Positions 32,610 through 40,449 are shown, counted from the stretch's first letter. The stretch is DNA of 40,449 bases from UBA2336 sp964597075 (GCA_964597075.1 CAZQXC010000010.1:1-40449), one strand, 5' to 3'. The notes: generated from the sequence alone by a model not told the origin. Program-made: numbers and translations.

Positions 32610-33935
32610 TTAGTTTTTATCTTTCCAATATCGATCCATCAGATCTTGCTTAATGGCCACTTCTTCCTTCTCAAAGTACTTACCGAAAAGTTCCCAGCTG
32701 GTGTCCAACATTACTTCAATTTCGATGTTCACATCAATAGCGAGTAGTTTCTCACTATATTCCTTAGCATAATTCAAACAACGCTTATCATAGTCACTCA
32801 AGTCAAACCCATTTTCCATTTTAGTTCGCGCATTGGCCGCATCGGAATATAAGCGTACGGCTGTATTCATCACCTGGGGATGATCTTCCCGTGTCTTTTT
32901 TCCGATAACGAGTTGTTTCAATCGCGATAAACTGCGGAAAGGATCGACAATGGTTTTGCCAATTTCAGAATCTCTGCGTAAAAACAATTGACCTTCTGTT
33001 ATGTATCCGGTGTTATCCGGAATGGCGTGCGTAATGTCACCACCGGAAAGTGTCGTAACGGCAATAATGGTAATGGATCCTCCGTCAGGGAACTGTACAG
33101 CTTTTTCATAAAGCCGGGCAAGGTCACTATACAATGATGCGGGCATGTTATCCTTTGAGGATATTTGATCCATATTGTTACTGACAATACTGAGTGCATC
33201 ACAATACAATGTAAGGTCAGTAAGTAAAACAAGTACCTTTTCGTTTTTGTCCACCGCAAAATATTCGGCTGCTGTTAAGGCCATGTCCGGTATTAACAAG
33301 CGTTCAATACTCGGATCTTCGGTGGTATTGATGAATGATACGATACGATCCAATGCTCCGGCATTCTCAAATACATTTCTATAGAAAATATAGTCATCGT
33401 GCGTAAGCCCAATGCCCCCCAGTATAATCCGGTCAGCTTTCGCGCGAAGTGCAACATCGGCCATCACCTGGTTGTATGGTTGTTCAGGGTCTGCGAAGAA
33501 AGGGATCTTCTGGCCAGTAACAAGCGTATTGTTCAAATCAATACCGGCTATACCAGTCGGAATTAATTCAGAGGGGCGCTTTCTTCGGGTTGGGTTTACG
33601 GTTGGACCACCCAATGGACGATTTTCGCCTTCAATTTCGGGGCCATCATCAATGGGTTTTCCGTAAGCATTAAAGAACCTTCCCGTAAGTTCTGAAGAAA
33701 CTTTTAGCAGTGGAGGATTGCCTGTAAACATTACTTCAGCGTTGGTCGGAATACCATCTGTTCCCGAGAATACCTGTAGGGTTACCTTATTACCCATAAT
33801 TTTTACTACCTGTGCAAGCCTTCCATGCACTACGGCCATTTCATCATACCCTGCCATGTTGCTTTGCAATTCGCACGTAGCTTTATTGATGCGGGTTATT
33901 TTGTAAAAGATCTTTTGAAAGGCTTTGTATTCCAT
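32610..33935 (-). CDS. atpB: V-type ATPase subunit B (non-catalytic)
   Basis: This 441-residue protein has the beta-barrel N-terminus and a RecA-like core without a Walker A loop, as expected for the regulatory B subunit. Family landmarks are FNAYGKPIDDGPE, TGIAGIDLNNTLVTGQKIPFF, LVLLTDLTLYCDAL and the GSITIIAVTTLSGGDITHAIPDNTGYI region. B alternates with A in the A3B3 head and supplies an arginine to the catalytic site. It starts 3 bases after subunit A and overlaps nothing. Confidence 0.96.
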   Translation of the reverse strand: MEYKAFQKIFYKITRINKATCELQSNMAGYDEMAVVHGRLAQVVKIMGNKVTLQVFSGTDGIPTNAEVMFTGNPPLLKVSSELTGRFFNAYGKPIDDGPEIEGENRPLGGPTVNPTRRKRPSELIPTGIAGIDLNNTLVTGQKIPFFADPEQPYNQVMADVALRAKADRIILGGIGLTHDDYIFYRNVFENAGALDRIVSFINTTEDPSIERLLIPDMALTAAEYFAVDKNEKVLVLLTDLTLYCDALSIVSNNMDQISSKDNMPASLYSDLARLYEKAVQFPDGGSITIIAVTTLSGGDITHAIPDNTGYITEGQLFLRRDSEIGKTIVDPFRSLSRLKQLVIGKKTREDHPQVMNTAVRLYSDAANARTKMENGFDLSDYDKRCLNYAKEYSEKLLAIDVNIEIEVMLDTSWELFGKYFEKEEVAIKQDLMDRYWKDKN

Positions 33936-33938
33936 AGA

Positions 33939-35708
33939 TCAGGAAATTCTCTTTTCGTTTATAATTTTTTTAAACTCCTTCAGAAGTGTAGTAAAGGTCT
34001 CGCTTTCAAATTCGCTGTAATTGAGTTGCTTCAATACATTGATAATTCGTTTAAAATATCCTGACACTTCATCAAAAGCAGTGAACTTGAAATCCATGTT
34101 GCTGATTTGCAACACCAATTCCAGCATACTGCGTTGTCGCTCAATGGGCGTCATGGCGTCAATCGCATCAAAAGCATCCTGTTGAAGAATAATAAAGTCG
34201 ATGATCTCTGCTTTCCAAAATTGAATATGATAGTCTAGTGGCACTCCATCATCACCCAGAATGTTGATTTGGTCGCGAACCTCTCGTCCACGAATTAATA
34301 TATCTTTAGCTTTAATTACCTGTTGCACCCACCGTGTAGAGATGTGTTGGTGCAGGTAATTTTGCATTTCAGGATACTCCAGGTATTTGGAATAACTCTC
34401 TGTTGGATCAACCGCGGGATACCGTTTCTGATCGGCCCGCCTTTGGGAGAGGGCATAAAAACAACGGGCTGCTTTTTTAGTAGCTTCCGTAACCGGTTCT
34501 TTCAAATTACCGCCACTGGGTGATACCGTGCCTAGAAATGTTATGGATCCGGTTTCCGTATTGTTTAGAAAAACGTAACCGGCACGTGCATAAAAATTAG
34601 CGATTACTGCGGTAAGATCCATGGGAAATGCATCCGGACCAGGTAACTCTTCAAGTCGATTGCTCATTTCTCGTAAGGCTTGTGCCCAACGTGAGGTGGA
34701 GTCAGCTAAGATCAGCACTTTCAATCCCATATTCCGGTAGTACTCGGCTATTGTCATGGCAGTATATACGGAGGCTTCGCGTGCAGCCACCGGCATGTTT
34801 GACGTATTGGCAATAATGATGGTACGCTCCATCAGCTTTCTTCCGGTATGTGGGTCATCTAATTCAGGAAACTCTGTAAAGACATCTACGATTTCATTAG
34901 CGCGCTCACCACAAGCAGCATAAATGATCACATCGGCAGTGGCTTGCTTGGCTATGGCATGTTGTAAAACAGTTTTACCTGTTCCAAATGGTCCTGGAAT
35001 GAATCCGGTGCCACCTTCCGGGATGGGTACTAACGTATCGATAACCCGTACACCGGTTTGCAGCATAGCGAATGGGCGTACCTTTTCAGCATAGAATTTA
35101 ATAGGTCGCTTAATCGGCCATTTTTGAACCATGCTAATCTCATGTTTTTCACCTTGGCTATTAATCAGTACAGCCACAACCTTATCTACCGTATAGTCTC
35201 CTTCCGCAACAAGGGATTCAATGGTGTACTTTCCTGCTATTTTAAAAGGTACCATTATTCGATGCACCACCGCGTTCTCTTGCACCTGCCCTAGCCAATC
35301 GGATGCCTTAACCTGATCACCTTTCTTAACCAGTGGTGTAAAACGCCATTTTTTACTAGCGTCAAGTGCAGGGCTGTGTTGTCCGCGTTGGATGAACATG
35401 GATTCGAATTTATTCAGGTCATTTTGGAGGCCATCATAAATTTTTGATAACATACCAGGGCCAAGGGTAATCTCCAGCATTTCACCGGAAAACTCCACCA
35501 CATTGCCAACCTTCATGCCGCGGGTACTTTCAAAGCATTGCACAAAAATGTCATTGTTGATGATCTTGATGACTTCCCCAAGCAAACGCTCCTGGCCAAC
35601 GTGTATATAACAGATTTCATTCTGCGTCACGGGTACATCGCAGGCAATAACCACCAGGTTGGCAATGATACCCGTTACTTTGGCTACTTTTTCGGATGAA
35701 TTGCTCAT
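33939..35708 (-). CDS. atpA: V-type ATPase subunit A (catalytic)
   Basis: This 589-residue protein has the P-loop GPFGTGKT (239-246), GERANE (267-272), the A-type insertion (about 110-200) that distinguishes V/A-type A from F-type beta subunits, and the LADSTSRWAQALREMSNRL catalytic region. It binds and hydrolyses ATP in the A3B3 head. It overlaps the upstream DUF2764 gene by 4 bases (35705-35708), showing cotranslation. Length and motifs are complete. Confidence 0.97.
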   Translation of the reverse strand: MSNSSEKVAKVTGIIANLVVIACDVPVTQNEICYIHVGQERLLGEVIKIINNDIFVQCFESTRGMKVGNVVEFSGEMLEITLGPGMLSKIYDGLQNDLNKFESMFIQRGQHSPALDASKKWRFTPLVKKGDQVKASDWLGQVQENAVVHRIMVPFKIAGKYTIESLVAEGDYTVDKVVAVLINSQGEKHEISMVQKWPIKRPIKFYAEKVRPFAMLQTGVRVIDTLVPIPEGGTGFIPGPFGTGKTVLQHAIAKQATADVIIYAACGERANEIVDVFTEFPELDDPHTGRKLMERTIIIANTSNMPVAAREASVYTAMTIAEYYRNMGLKVLILADSTSRWAQALREMSNRLEELPGPDAFPMDLTAVIANFYARAGYVFLNNTETGSITFLGTVSPSGGNLKEPVTEATKKAARCFYALSQRRADQKRYPAVDPTESYSKYLEYPEMQNYLHQHISTRWVQQVIKAKDILIRGREVRDQINILGDDGVPLDYHIQFWKAEIIDFIILQQDAFDAIDAMTPIERQRSMLELVLQISNMDFKFTAFDEVSGYFKRIINVLKQLNYSEFESETFTTLLKEFKKIINEKRIS

Positions 35709-36529
35709 ACGGTACTATATTTTTCAGGAAGCTGGTGATCTTTTAAAATTGAGTTGAGCAAGTAACCAAGTTTTTCCTGGCCTGGCTGCTCACTATAGGT
35801 AAAATTTCGGTTTATTAGTTGCAATTTGATTGCGTAAGTCAATAGACGCTCAATTCCAAATTCCTGCGATGAGATTTCTTCCAGGTAGTGCCAACGCATC
35901 TCATTGATGATGGACTCGCGTAAAGCAATGTCGGGATTATCAAAGTGACGTAATACTTCTCTAAATTGAAAATCCCAGGCCTGTAAATCAATGGCATCAG
36001 GTTTGATATTTCTAAGGTATTGGGCTTCATAATGATTGCCTAATACTTCATCCGCTGTACTTAAATTGAATTTAATACTGTTTAACCAAATCAGAAGATT
36101 TTTTAAATTTTGATCGAAATACAACCATTTTCGCAAAAACGTGTTGGGTACAAGTTGAGACCAATCAATGAAATAGGTTGTGGCCTGGTTAATTAAATTC
36201 TTTTCACTGGTACGCTCCCAAAGTTTACGTGTTTCATTAGTAAAAGTATGAAGAAAATTAGGAAGCGTATCGGGTAATAAAAGCATGGACTGAAGTTCTT
36301 CTTCCGAAAAGTTTCCGTACCGGTGCCATTTAGCATTGGATTGCTTGATTAACGAAACAAAATTTTCGATGTCGTAATGGTAAAACAGTACTTGGTATAG
36401 TCCCTTGTCATTGGGGGTGAGTTCATCAAAGATAAATTCGCGAAAAAGCACCAAATCATATAACGGATTCTTATCGCTTAAGTCCAGTTCAGGAAGCGAT
36501 GTTATCAGGTAATAGTAGCCTCGGCTCAT
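35705..36529 (-). CDS. DUF2764 protein of V-ATPase operons (putative C-like subunit)
   Basis: This 274-residue helical protein begins MSRGYYYLITSLPELDLSD, the signature start of DUF2764, a family found only within V-type ATPase operons of Bacteroidota, Chlamydiae and a few others. No catalytic motif is visible. Because the operon has no recognisable subunit C or F, DUF2764 is the likeliest stand-in for the C (rotor-to-K-ring) subunit; this is inference from position. Gaps to subunit E (3 bases) and a 4-base overlap with A support a single transcript. Confidence 0.88.
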   Translation of the reverse strand: MSRGYYYLITSLPELDLSDKNPLYDLVLFREFIFDELTPNDKGLYQVLFYHYDIENFVSLIKQSNAKWHRYGNFSEEELQSMLLLPDTLPNFLHTFTNETRKLWERTSEKNLINQATTYFIDWSQLVPNTFLRKWLYFDQNLKNLLIWLNSIKFNLSTADEVLGNHYEAQYLRNIKPDAIDLQAWDFQFREVLRHFDNPDIALRESIINEMRWHYLEEISSQEFGIERLLTYAIKLQLINRNFTYSEQPGQEKLGYLLNSILKDHQLPEKYSTV

Positions 36530-36532
36530 CAG

Positions 36533-37153
36533 TTAAGCTTCTTTTCCAAATAGTAATTTATATATACGTGGCCGTGCAAAGGAACTGAAATAGTGTTCAA
36601 AGTCTTCATCTGTAAAATTTACTTTAAAGCCCTGGTCAACAGCATCCACCTGGAAACCATGTTTAATAGCTCCGCTAAATTCTACACTGATTCCTGTTTT
36701 CAGCAAACTGGTCGTGCGTTCTGCCAGGTAATCGCGGTATTGATGATAGTCATTTTCCGGAAGTAATATGCGTAAACGCTCCTCACGACCAACCTGCGTA
36801 AGCCAGTGATCCATAAGCTTACTAATTAAGGTTTGCATGAACGCAGTATCCTGAACGGCAGATGTTACAGAGTCGTTTGTGAGTTTATAAATAACAAGGT
36901 TGGTTATCTGTTGCTTTAAATTCACCAAGGCATTACGGGCCGAAAGTTTCATTTCTGTTTCTGCCTTTAGCTTTATTTCAATCGCATTACGTTCTGCATT
37001 TTCGATTATTTGTTTGGCTTTAGCTTCAGCATCATCCACCAGGTTGCAGGATTTTTGAGTGGCATCGGCTATGATTTCCTTTGCCTGTTCTTCAACTTTT
37101 TCAATACCTTCCTGGTAAATTTTATCGGTTAATTGCTGTATGCTTTCATTCAT
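36533..37153 (-). CDS. atpE: V-type ATPase subunit E (peripheral stalk)
   Basis: This 206-residue protein begins with a long alanine- and glutamate-rich coiled coil (QAKEIIADATQKSCNLVDD, AKAKQIIENAERNAIEIKL) and ends with a globular domain (GFQVDAVDQGFKVNFTDEDF) that holds the top of the head. This is the standard E-subunit architecture. It is the first gene of the operon. A perfect inverted repeat lies in its leader (37167-37194). No separate G/H stalk gene is visible upstream. Confidence 0.92.
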   Translation of the reverse strand: MNESIQQLTDKIYQEGIEKVEEQAKEIIADATQKSCNLVDDAEAKAKQIIENAERNAIEIKLKAETEMKLSARNALVNLKQQITNLVIYKLTNDSVTSAVQDTAFMQTLISKLMDHWLTQVGREERLRILLPENDYHQYRDYLAERTTSLLKTGISVEFSGAIKHGFQVDAVDQGFKVNFTDEDFEHYFSSFARPRIYKLLFGKEA

Positions 37154-37166
37154 AAACGTAGGTCAT

Positions 37167-37194
37167 TATATGGCTCATAAATATAAGCCATATA
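37167..37194. promoter_or_regulatory. Hairpin in the leader of the V-ATPase operon
   Basis: TATATGGCT (37167-37175) and AGCCATATA (37186-37194) are perfect 9-base inverted repeats around a 10-base spacer. Further out, AACGT (37155-37159) and ACGTT (37196-37200) also match. The structure lies 14-41 bases upstream of the first start codon. It could be an operator or an mRNA hairpin. No TAnnTTTG box was found in the 200 bases upstream. Confidence 0.45.
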
Positions 37195-37363
37195 AACGTT
37201 AAGCCTTTATTATTTCCTTTTGTATACAACACTTTTTAATCATTTAAAAACATGATGAAAATCATTGTGAATAATTATTTACATTCATGCCAAACGCATA
37301 ACAATTTCTTAATAAGTTCGGTAAATAAGGTTAGCTTAAGGGCTAAAATCAAAAAAAAATGCA

Positions 37364-38347
37364 ATGCAACTCATGACGCTTGATAGACTTTTGGGAATTG
37401 ATTACCCGATTATTGTTGCCCCGATGTTTTTGATTTCCAATACCAAAATGGTGAAGGCAGCCCTCGATTGTGGAGTTACCGCTGCGTTCCCGGCATTGAA
37501 TTATCGTACCGATAAAGAACTACGGGAGGCCATACAGGAAATAAAGGCATATACCCATAAACCTTTTGGGATTAATCTTATTGTCAACAAGTCGAACTAC
37601 AAGTACAAGACACAACTCAATACGGTGGCTGAACTTAAGCCGGCCTTTGTCATTACTTCATTGGGTAATCCTAAAGAAACTATTGAAGCGTGTAAGCCAT
37701 TAGGCATAAAAGTATTTTGCGATGTTATTGATCTGCAGTATGCTAAAAAAGTAGAAGCGCTTGGCGCTGATATGGTGATTGCAATCAATAGCAAGGCAGG
37801 AGGGCATACGGGTAAAATACCACCCCGGGAACTGCTTGATCTGCTGAAGACCAACATTTCTATTCCGGTTATTTCAGCCGGAGGAATTGCGACATCCGCG
37901 CATGTGCAGGAAGCGTTATCCATGGGTGCAGCCGGGGTATCAGTAGGCACTATTTTTATAGCCTCGGATGAAGCCGATGTAACCCCGGAATACAAGCAGG
38001 CTTTAGTTGACTATGGTGAAAAGGATATTGTGCAGACTACGAAACTATCTGGCTCCGCGCTTACGGTAATTAATACTCCGTACGTTCAGCAAATCGGTAC
38101 AAAGGCAAATTGGCTTGAGCGTTTGATGCTTAAAAACAAATGGTTAAAAAAGTATGCTAAAATGATTGTGGCATTACGGGGTATCAAAGCAATTGAAAAT
38201 GCCGCTTCAAAAGCTACCTATAAAACACTTTGGTGCGCAGGGCCCTCCATTGAGTATGTGCACAGTATTCGGCCAATGAGGGAGATTATAACCGGTTTAA
38301 CGCATACGCTTGTACCGAGTGTTGCCCCGGTGGATGCCCGAAGCTAA
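37364..38347 (+). CDS. Nitronate monooxygenase / NAD(P)H-dependent flavin oxidoreductase
   Basis: This 327-residue TIM-barrel protein fits the 2-nitropropane dioxygenase/FabK-like family: DYPIIVAPMFLISNTKMV at the N-terminus, FGINLIVNKSNYKY, the NSKAGGHTGKIPP flavin/substrate loop, and the phosphate-binding ISAGGIATSAHVQEALSMGAAGVSVGT region. Such enzymes bind FMN and oxidise nitronates or reduce quinone-like or enoyl substrates; the exact substrate is unclear. ATG 37373 three codons inside is an alternative start. The 3' tail (REIITGLTHTLVPSVAPVDARS) is ordinary. It is divergent from the V-ATPase operon. Confidence 0.88.
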   Translation: MQLMTLDRLLGIDYPIIVAPMFLISNTKMVKAALDCGVTAAFPALNYRTDKELREAIQEIKAYTHKPFGINLIVNKSNYKYKTQLNTVAELKPAFVITSLGNPKETIEACKPLGIKVFCDVIDLQYAKKVEALGADMVIAINSKAGGHTGKIPPRELLDLLKTNISIPVISAGGIATSAHVQEALSMGAAGVSVGTIFIASDEADVTPEYKQALVDYGEKDIVQTTKLSGSALTVINTPYVQQIGTKANWLERLMLKNKWLKKYAKMIVALRGIKAIENAASKATYKTLWCAGPSIEYVHSIRPMREIITGLTHTLVPSVAPVDARS

Positions 38348-38444
38348 CGTATGTTCACTTACTACATGATTATGTAGGCTCATTTCTACTCGTGTATGTT
38401 TACTTTTATGTCAAAAACAACGACATCTTTAAAAATTAAACAAT

Positions 38445-38975
38445 ATGAAAACCTTATTAAGCCTTGTTCTGGTAGTTTCGTTATCATTTATATCGTCATG
38501 TGGATTGCTTGACGACCTTGATGAAATTTCTTTTGATACTGAAGTGACACTCGATTTTTTTGTTAATGAAACCGAGAGTTTTCCGGAAGGAGCAACCTAT
38601 GTTGATCAGGCGTTACTAGATATCACTTCTGATCCGGATGTTGCAGAATACGCAGATAAAATAAAGGATGTGAAAGTAAATAAGATCACGTATGTAGTGA
38701 CGGATTTAACACATTCCGGTATAACGTTTTCAAATGGAAAATTGACTACAGTATCGAATAACAAGGTGATTGCCACCCTGGTAAATTTACCACTGACTGA
38801 ATTCGCAACGGGCGACTTTACTATTGATGCAGAGGGTTTTAGTCTGCTTTCGGCTCGGCTAAAGAATTTAGAAACTGAGACGATCCTTTTACAAGGAACA
38901 ATTAGTGAAACCCCAATAGCCTTTAAGGTTGAGTGCATCTTTGATATTACCATTACGGCCGAAGTACTTAAGTAG
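38445..38975 (+). CDS. Lipoprotein of unknown function
   Basis: This 176-residue protein has a lipoprotein signal peptide with lipobox ISSC (Cys19), followed by an acidic linker (GLLDDLDEISFD). The mature part is beta-rich (EVTLDFFVNETESF, KITYVVTDLTHSGITF, FTIDAEGFSLLSARL, KVECIFDITITAEVLK), suggesting a small immunoglobulin- or lipocalin-like domain exposed to the periplasm or surface. I recognise no named family. It is convergent with the PPOX-fold gene, with 10 bases between their stops and a palindrome AGTCTATAGACT (38974-38985) in the gap. Confidence 0.75.
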   Translation: MKTLLSLVLVVSLSFISSCGLLDDLDEISFDTEVTLDFFVNETESFPEGATYVDQALLDITSDPDVAEYADKIKDVKVNKITYVVTDLTHSGITFSNGKLTTVSNNKVIATLVNLPLTEFATGDFTIDAEGFSLLSARLKNLETETILLQGTISETPIAFKVECIFDITITAEVLK

Positions 38976-38985
38976 TCTATAGACT

Positions 38986-39492
38986 TTATTTTTCAAAAAA
39001 CGGAAATGAATGTGGTTGCCAGGTGTGGCTGTCGCCCTTTAGATTATCTTTGTAACTGATCACTTCCAGTTTTAACGGTATTACTTTAATTAACAGGTAT
39101 GCTTCATTACGATTCGGGTAATAAGCCGACCATGCTGTTTTCCACCGTTTGTCTTTTTCTGACTGATCATTCACCAACGTGGCACGGCCATATAGCGAGA
39201 TATAACCGTTTTCGCCATCCTGGTAGTATAAAGTTACTATTGCGTTCTTTTTAATCTCCTTCACCTTTCGGCTGTTTGGATTGGTAGCCAACCAAACTGT
39301 TAAGTCCTTCTCAGGTTTAAACGGATCCATGGTTCTTGCTCTTGGTATTTTCTTATCTAATGTGATGAGCACACACGTTGGCGAGGCTTCCATGATTTCA
39401 CGCGCTGCGGATAGGATGGTGGAATCTGGCGTGGATTGACAATGGGCAGCAAATGAGGTAAATAGAAGTAAAGCGAATATTATTCTGTACAT
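38986..39492 (-). CDS. Exported pyridoxamine-phosphate-oxidase-fold protein
   Basis: This 168-residue protein has a split-barrel FMN-binding fold of the PPOX/general-stress-protein-26 type: CVLITLDKKIPRARTMDP, LTVWLATNPNSRKVKEIKKN, AIVTLYYQDGENGYISLYGRATLVND and KRWKTAWSAYYPN all fit. Unlike typical members it begins with a clear Sec-type signal peptide (MYRIIFALLLFTSFAAHC). The Cys18 at the end has His at -1, so a lipobox is doubtful. Periplasmic flavin- or heme-binding PPOX proteins are uncommon, so its cofactor (FMN, F420 or none) is open. Confidence 0.85.
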   Translation of the reverse strand: MYRIIFALLLFTSFAAHCQSTPDSTILSAAREIMEASPTCVLITLDKKIPRARTMDPFKPEKDLTVWLATNPNSRKVKEIKKNAIVTLYYQDGENGYISLYGRATLVNDQSEKDKRWKTAWSAYYPNRNEAYLLIKVIPLKLEVISYKDNLKGDSHTWQPHSFPFFEK

Positions 39493-39527
39493 ATTCTGGA
39501 TAATTTCTTGTTCATGACAAAACTTTT

Positions 39528-39591
39528 GTCAACCTGAGCGAGCCAAAGGGTGACTGGTTTCCGAGTCATGTTTCGACAAGCTCAACACGAC
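39528..39591. repeat. Pair of palindromic REP-like repeats in opposite orientation
   Basis: The first unit has arms GTCAACCT (39528-39535) and AGGGTGAC (39547-39554), one mismatch. The second has GTCATGTT (39565-39572) and AACACGAC (39584-39591), one mismatch. The reverse complement of the second shares the core TGAGCnnGnCnAA with the first. Such twin palindromes resemble REP/BIME elements. They lie between the starts-side of the PPOX gene and the end of the acyl-CoA oxidase gene. Confidence 0.6.
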
Positions 39592-39610
39592 AAATAATTT
39601 CAATTAGTGC

Positions 39611-40449
39611 TTAAACTATCGCAATAGGCGCACTCAAACAACTATCGGGAATATTGAAGGCATTCACCAACGGTACGGCATCCTGCCGGACTTCCCAGCA
39701 CAGCTGGTTTACCAACTTCCGGATGGCCTTTGTTTTAACGCCTTCCATGTACCCCTGCTCCAGGTACCAACCTTTATGCTTCTCCATGTGATAAAGCGCA
39801 AACAAATCACATAACTTTTTCAATACAGTTTTGCATCCACTGTCCTCTGTCCGCTCAATAGCCTGCTGAAACTGTTCGAGTATTATACGTTCAACATAGG
39901 CAAAACCCACTTCTACCAGGTGATGCTGACTCACATTAAAAGCATCAAATGAATCCATGCCCTCACCAATGTGGCGCTTTAAGCGTTTAGCGGCTGATGT
40001 TAAAATATCACGCTCGCGATACTTAAACGCATTAAGTTGAAATTCGGGATCAAGCAAATGTTCGTCATCGGTGTTACGAACAATTAACGGGTTCATTTCG
40101 GTAATGGACGTTTTAGCCTGGTCGGCAACATAGTTCAGTATGGTGAATACATTCATGTTGCTGAACTCCTGCCGGAATTCGGTGAGCCTGCTTTTGGCCA
40201 CCAGTTGCATCAGCACGGTGTTGTCGCCTTCAAAGGTGCAGAAAATGTCCGTATCGGCCTTCAGCGCGGGCAGACGGTTGACGGCCATGTAGCCCTGTCC
40301 GCCGCAGCACTCGCGGCACTGCTGCAACGCGTCGAGGTTGGCCCAGGTGGCGTAGGCCTTCAGCCCCGCCGCCAGCGCCTCGATCTCGCGCCCTTCCTCT
40401 TCGGTGGCGACGGCGAATCGCTCGGCCAGCCGGCGCAGGGAGAAATGCA
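39611..40449 (-). CDS. Acyl-CoA oxidase/dehydrogenase family, C-terminal part
   Basis: The open frame continues without a stop from the right edge to TAA at 39611, so the N-terminal part is missing; about 279 codons are present. The sequence LDALQQCRECCGGQGYMAVN, LPALKADTDIFCTFEGDNTV and LMQLVAKSRLTEFRQEF is diagnostic of peroxisomal-type acyl-CoA oxidases, flavoproteins that start beta-oxidation of fatty acyl-CoA. A TTG at 40327 is not a real start: the family sequence (AYATWANLDAL) continues upstream. The gene's GC content rises sharply from about 40230 to the edge (see findings). Downstream, the final residues NIPDSCLSAPIAIV end normally. Confidence 0.9.
   Translation of the reverse strand, partial: HFSLRRLAERFAVATEEEGREIEALAAGLKAYATWANLDALQQCRECCGGQGYMAVNRLPALKADTDIFCTFEGDNTVLMQLVAKSRLTEFRQEFSNMNVFTILNYVADQAKTSITEMNPLIVRNTDDEHLLDPEFQLNAFKYRERDILTSAAKRLKRHIGEGMDSFDAFNVSQHHLVEVGFAYVERIILEQFQQAIERTEDSGCKTVLKKLCDLFALYHMEKHKGWYLEQGYMEGVKTKAIRKLVNQLCWEVRQDAVPLVNAFNIPDSCLSAPIAIV

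Noticed and set aside
38974..38985. AGTCTATAGACT palindrome between convergent genes as terminator
   Set aside because: Though followed by TTTATTTTT, the stem is only four base pairs with a four-base loop, too weak to call with confidence.
40327..40449. TTG at 40327 as the start of the acyl-CoA oxidase gene
   Set aside because: The family sequence AYATWANLDAL continues upstream in the same frame to the window edge, so the gene is simply truncated.
1..40449. CRISPR array, tRNA/rRNA, insertion sequence, prophage or origin
   Set aside because: No regularly spaced direct repeats, cloverleaf-like or rRNA-like sequence, transposase or phage gene was seen on either strand.
648..40449. Many short open frames opposite to or inside the long genes
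   Set aside because: They lack recognisable domains, lie entirely within well-supported genes in other frames, and were treated as shadows.

Overview
The window looks like chromosomal DNA of a Bacteroidota bacterium, probably a Cytophagales/Cyclobacteriaceae-like lineage. The evidence is moderate GC, almost no Shine-Dalgarno sequences, several copies of the Bacteroidota -7 promoter box TAnnTTTG, many Sec and lipoprotein signal peptides, and a V-type ATPase operon of the E-DUF2764-A-B-D-I-K layout known from Bacteroides and Chlamydia. I see no rRNA, tRNA, CRISPR array, insertion sequence or prophage. Assignments rest on reading motifs by eye; no database search was run.

Layout. 1-4.5 kb: the 5' part of an outer-membrane lipoprotein-sorting-like gene (cut by the window edge), a large ABCG-type transporter with a TerB-like N-terminus, and a small lipoprotein with a histidine-rich tail. 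4.5-10.1 kb: a same-strand run with very short gaps, made of a histone-deacetylase-fold amidohydrolase, a DUF4184 membrane protein, an MHS-type MFS transporter and the multidomain DNA repair ligase LigD. 10.1-10.9 kb: a HigB/HigA toxin-antitoxin pair whose promoter carries a perfect inverted repeat. 11-17.6 kb: an AT-rich lipoprotein, two TPR proteins, a TetR-like regulator paired with an ABC1/AarF kinase, an outer-membrane barrel-like protein, and Ku. LigD and Ku together give a complete bacterial non-homologous end-joining pair, about 6 kb apart. 17.7-20 kb: small conserved genes of unknown function, including a 51-residue protein. 20-25.4 kb: a phospholipase D/cardiolipin synthase, a YdjM-like membrane hydrolase, a fatty-acid desaturase with a front-end-type QIEHH box, and an ABC-F ATPase.

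25.4-29.6 kb is an envelope glycolipid module: a UPF0104/LPG-synthase-TM-like membrane protein, a polyprenyl-phosphate glycosyltransferase (GT2 with C-terminal membrane helices), an ArnT/PMT-like GT-C transferase and a PAP2 phosphatase. Together they could make a lipid-linked sugar, transfer it outside the membrane and process the lipid phosphate. 29.8-37.2 kb is the V-ATPase operon on the minus strand. Its c-ring subunit has the Na+-site residue pattern of Enterococcus hirae NtpK, so the enzyme may be sodium-coupled. 37.4-40.4 kb: a nitronate-monooxygenase-like flavoprotein, a lipoprotein, an exported flavin-binding-fold (PPOX) protein, a pair of palindromic repeats, and the C-terminal part of an acyl-CoA oxidase. 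The last ~200 bases of that gene jump to about 70% GC, which suggests a mosaic gene or an assembly chimera.
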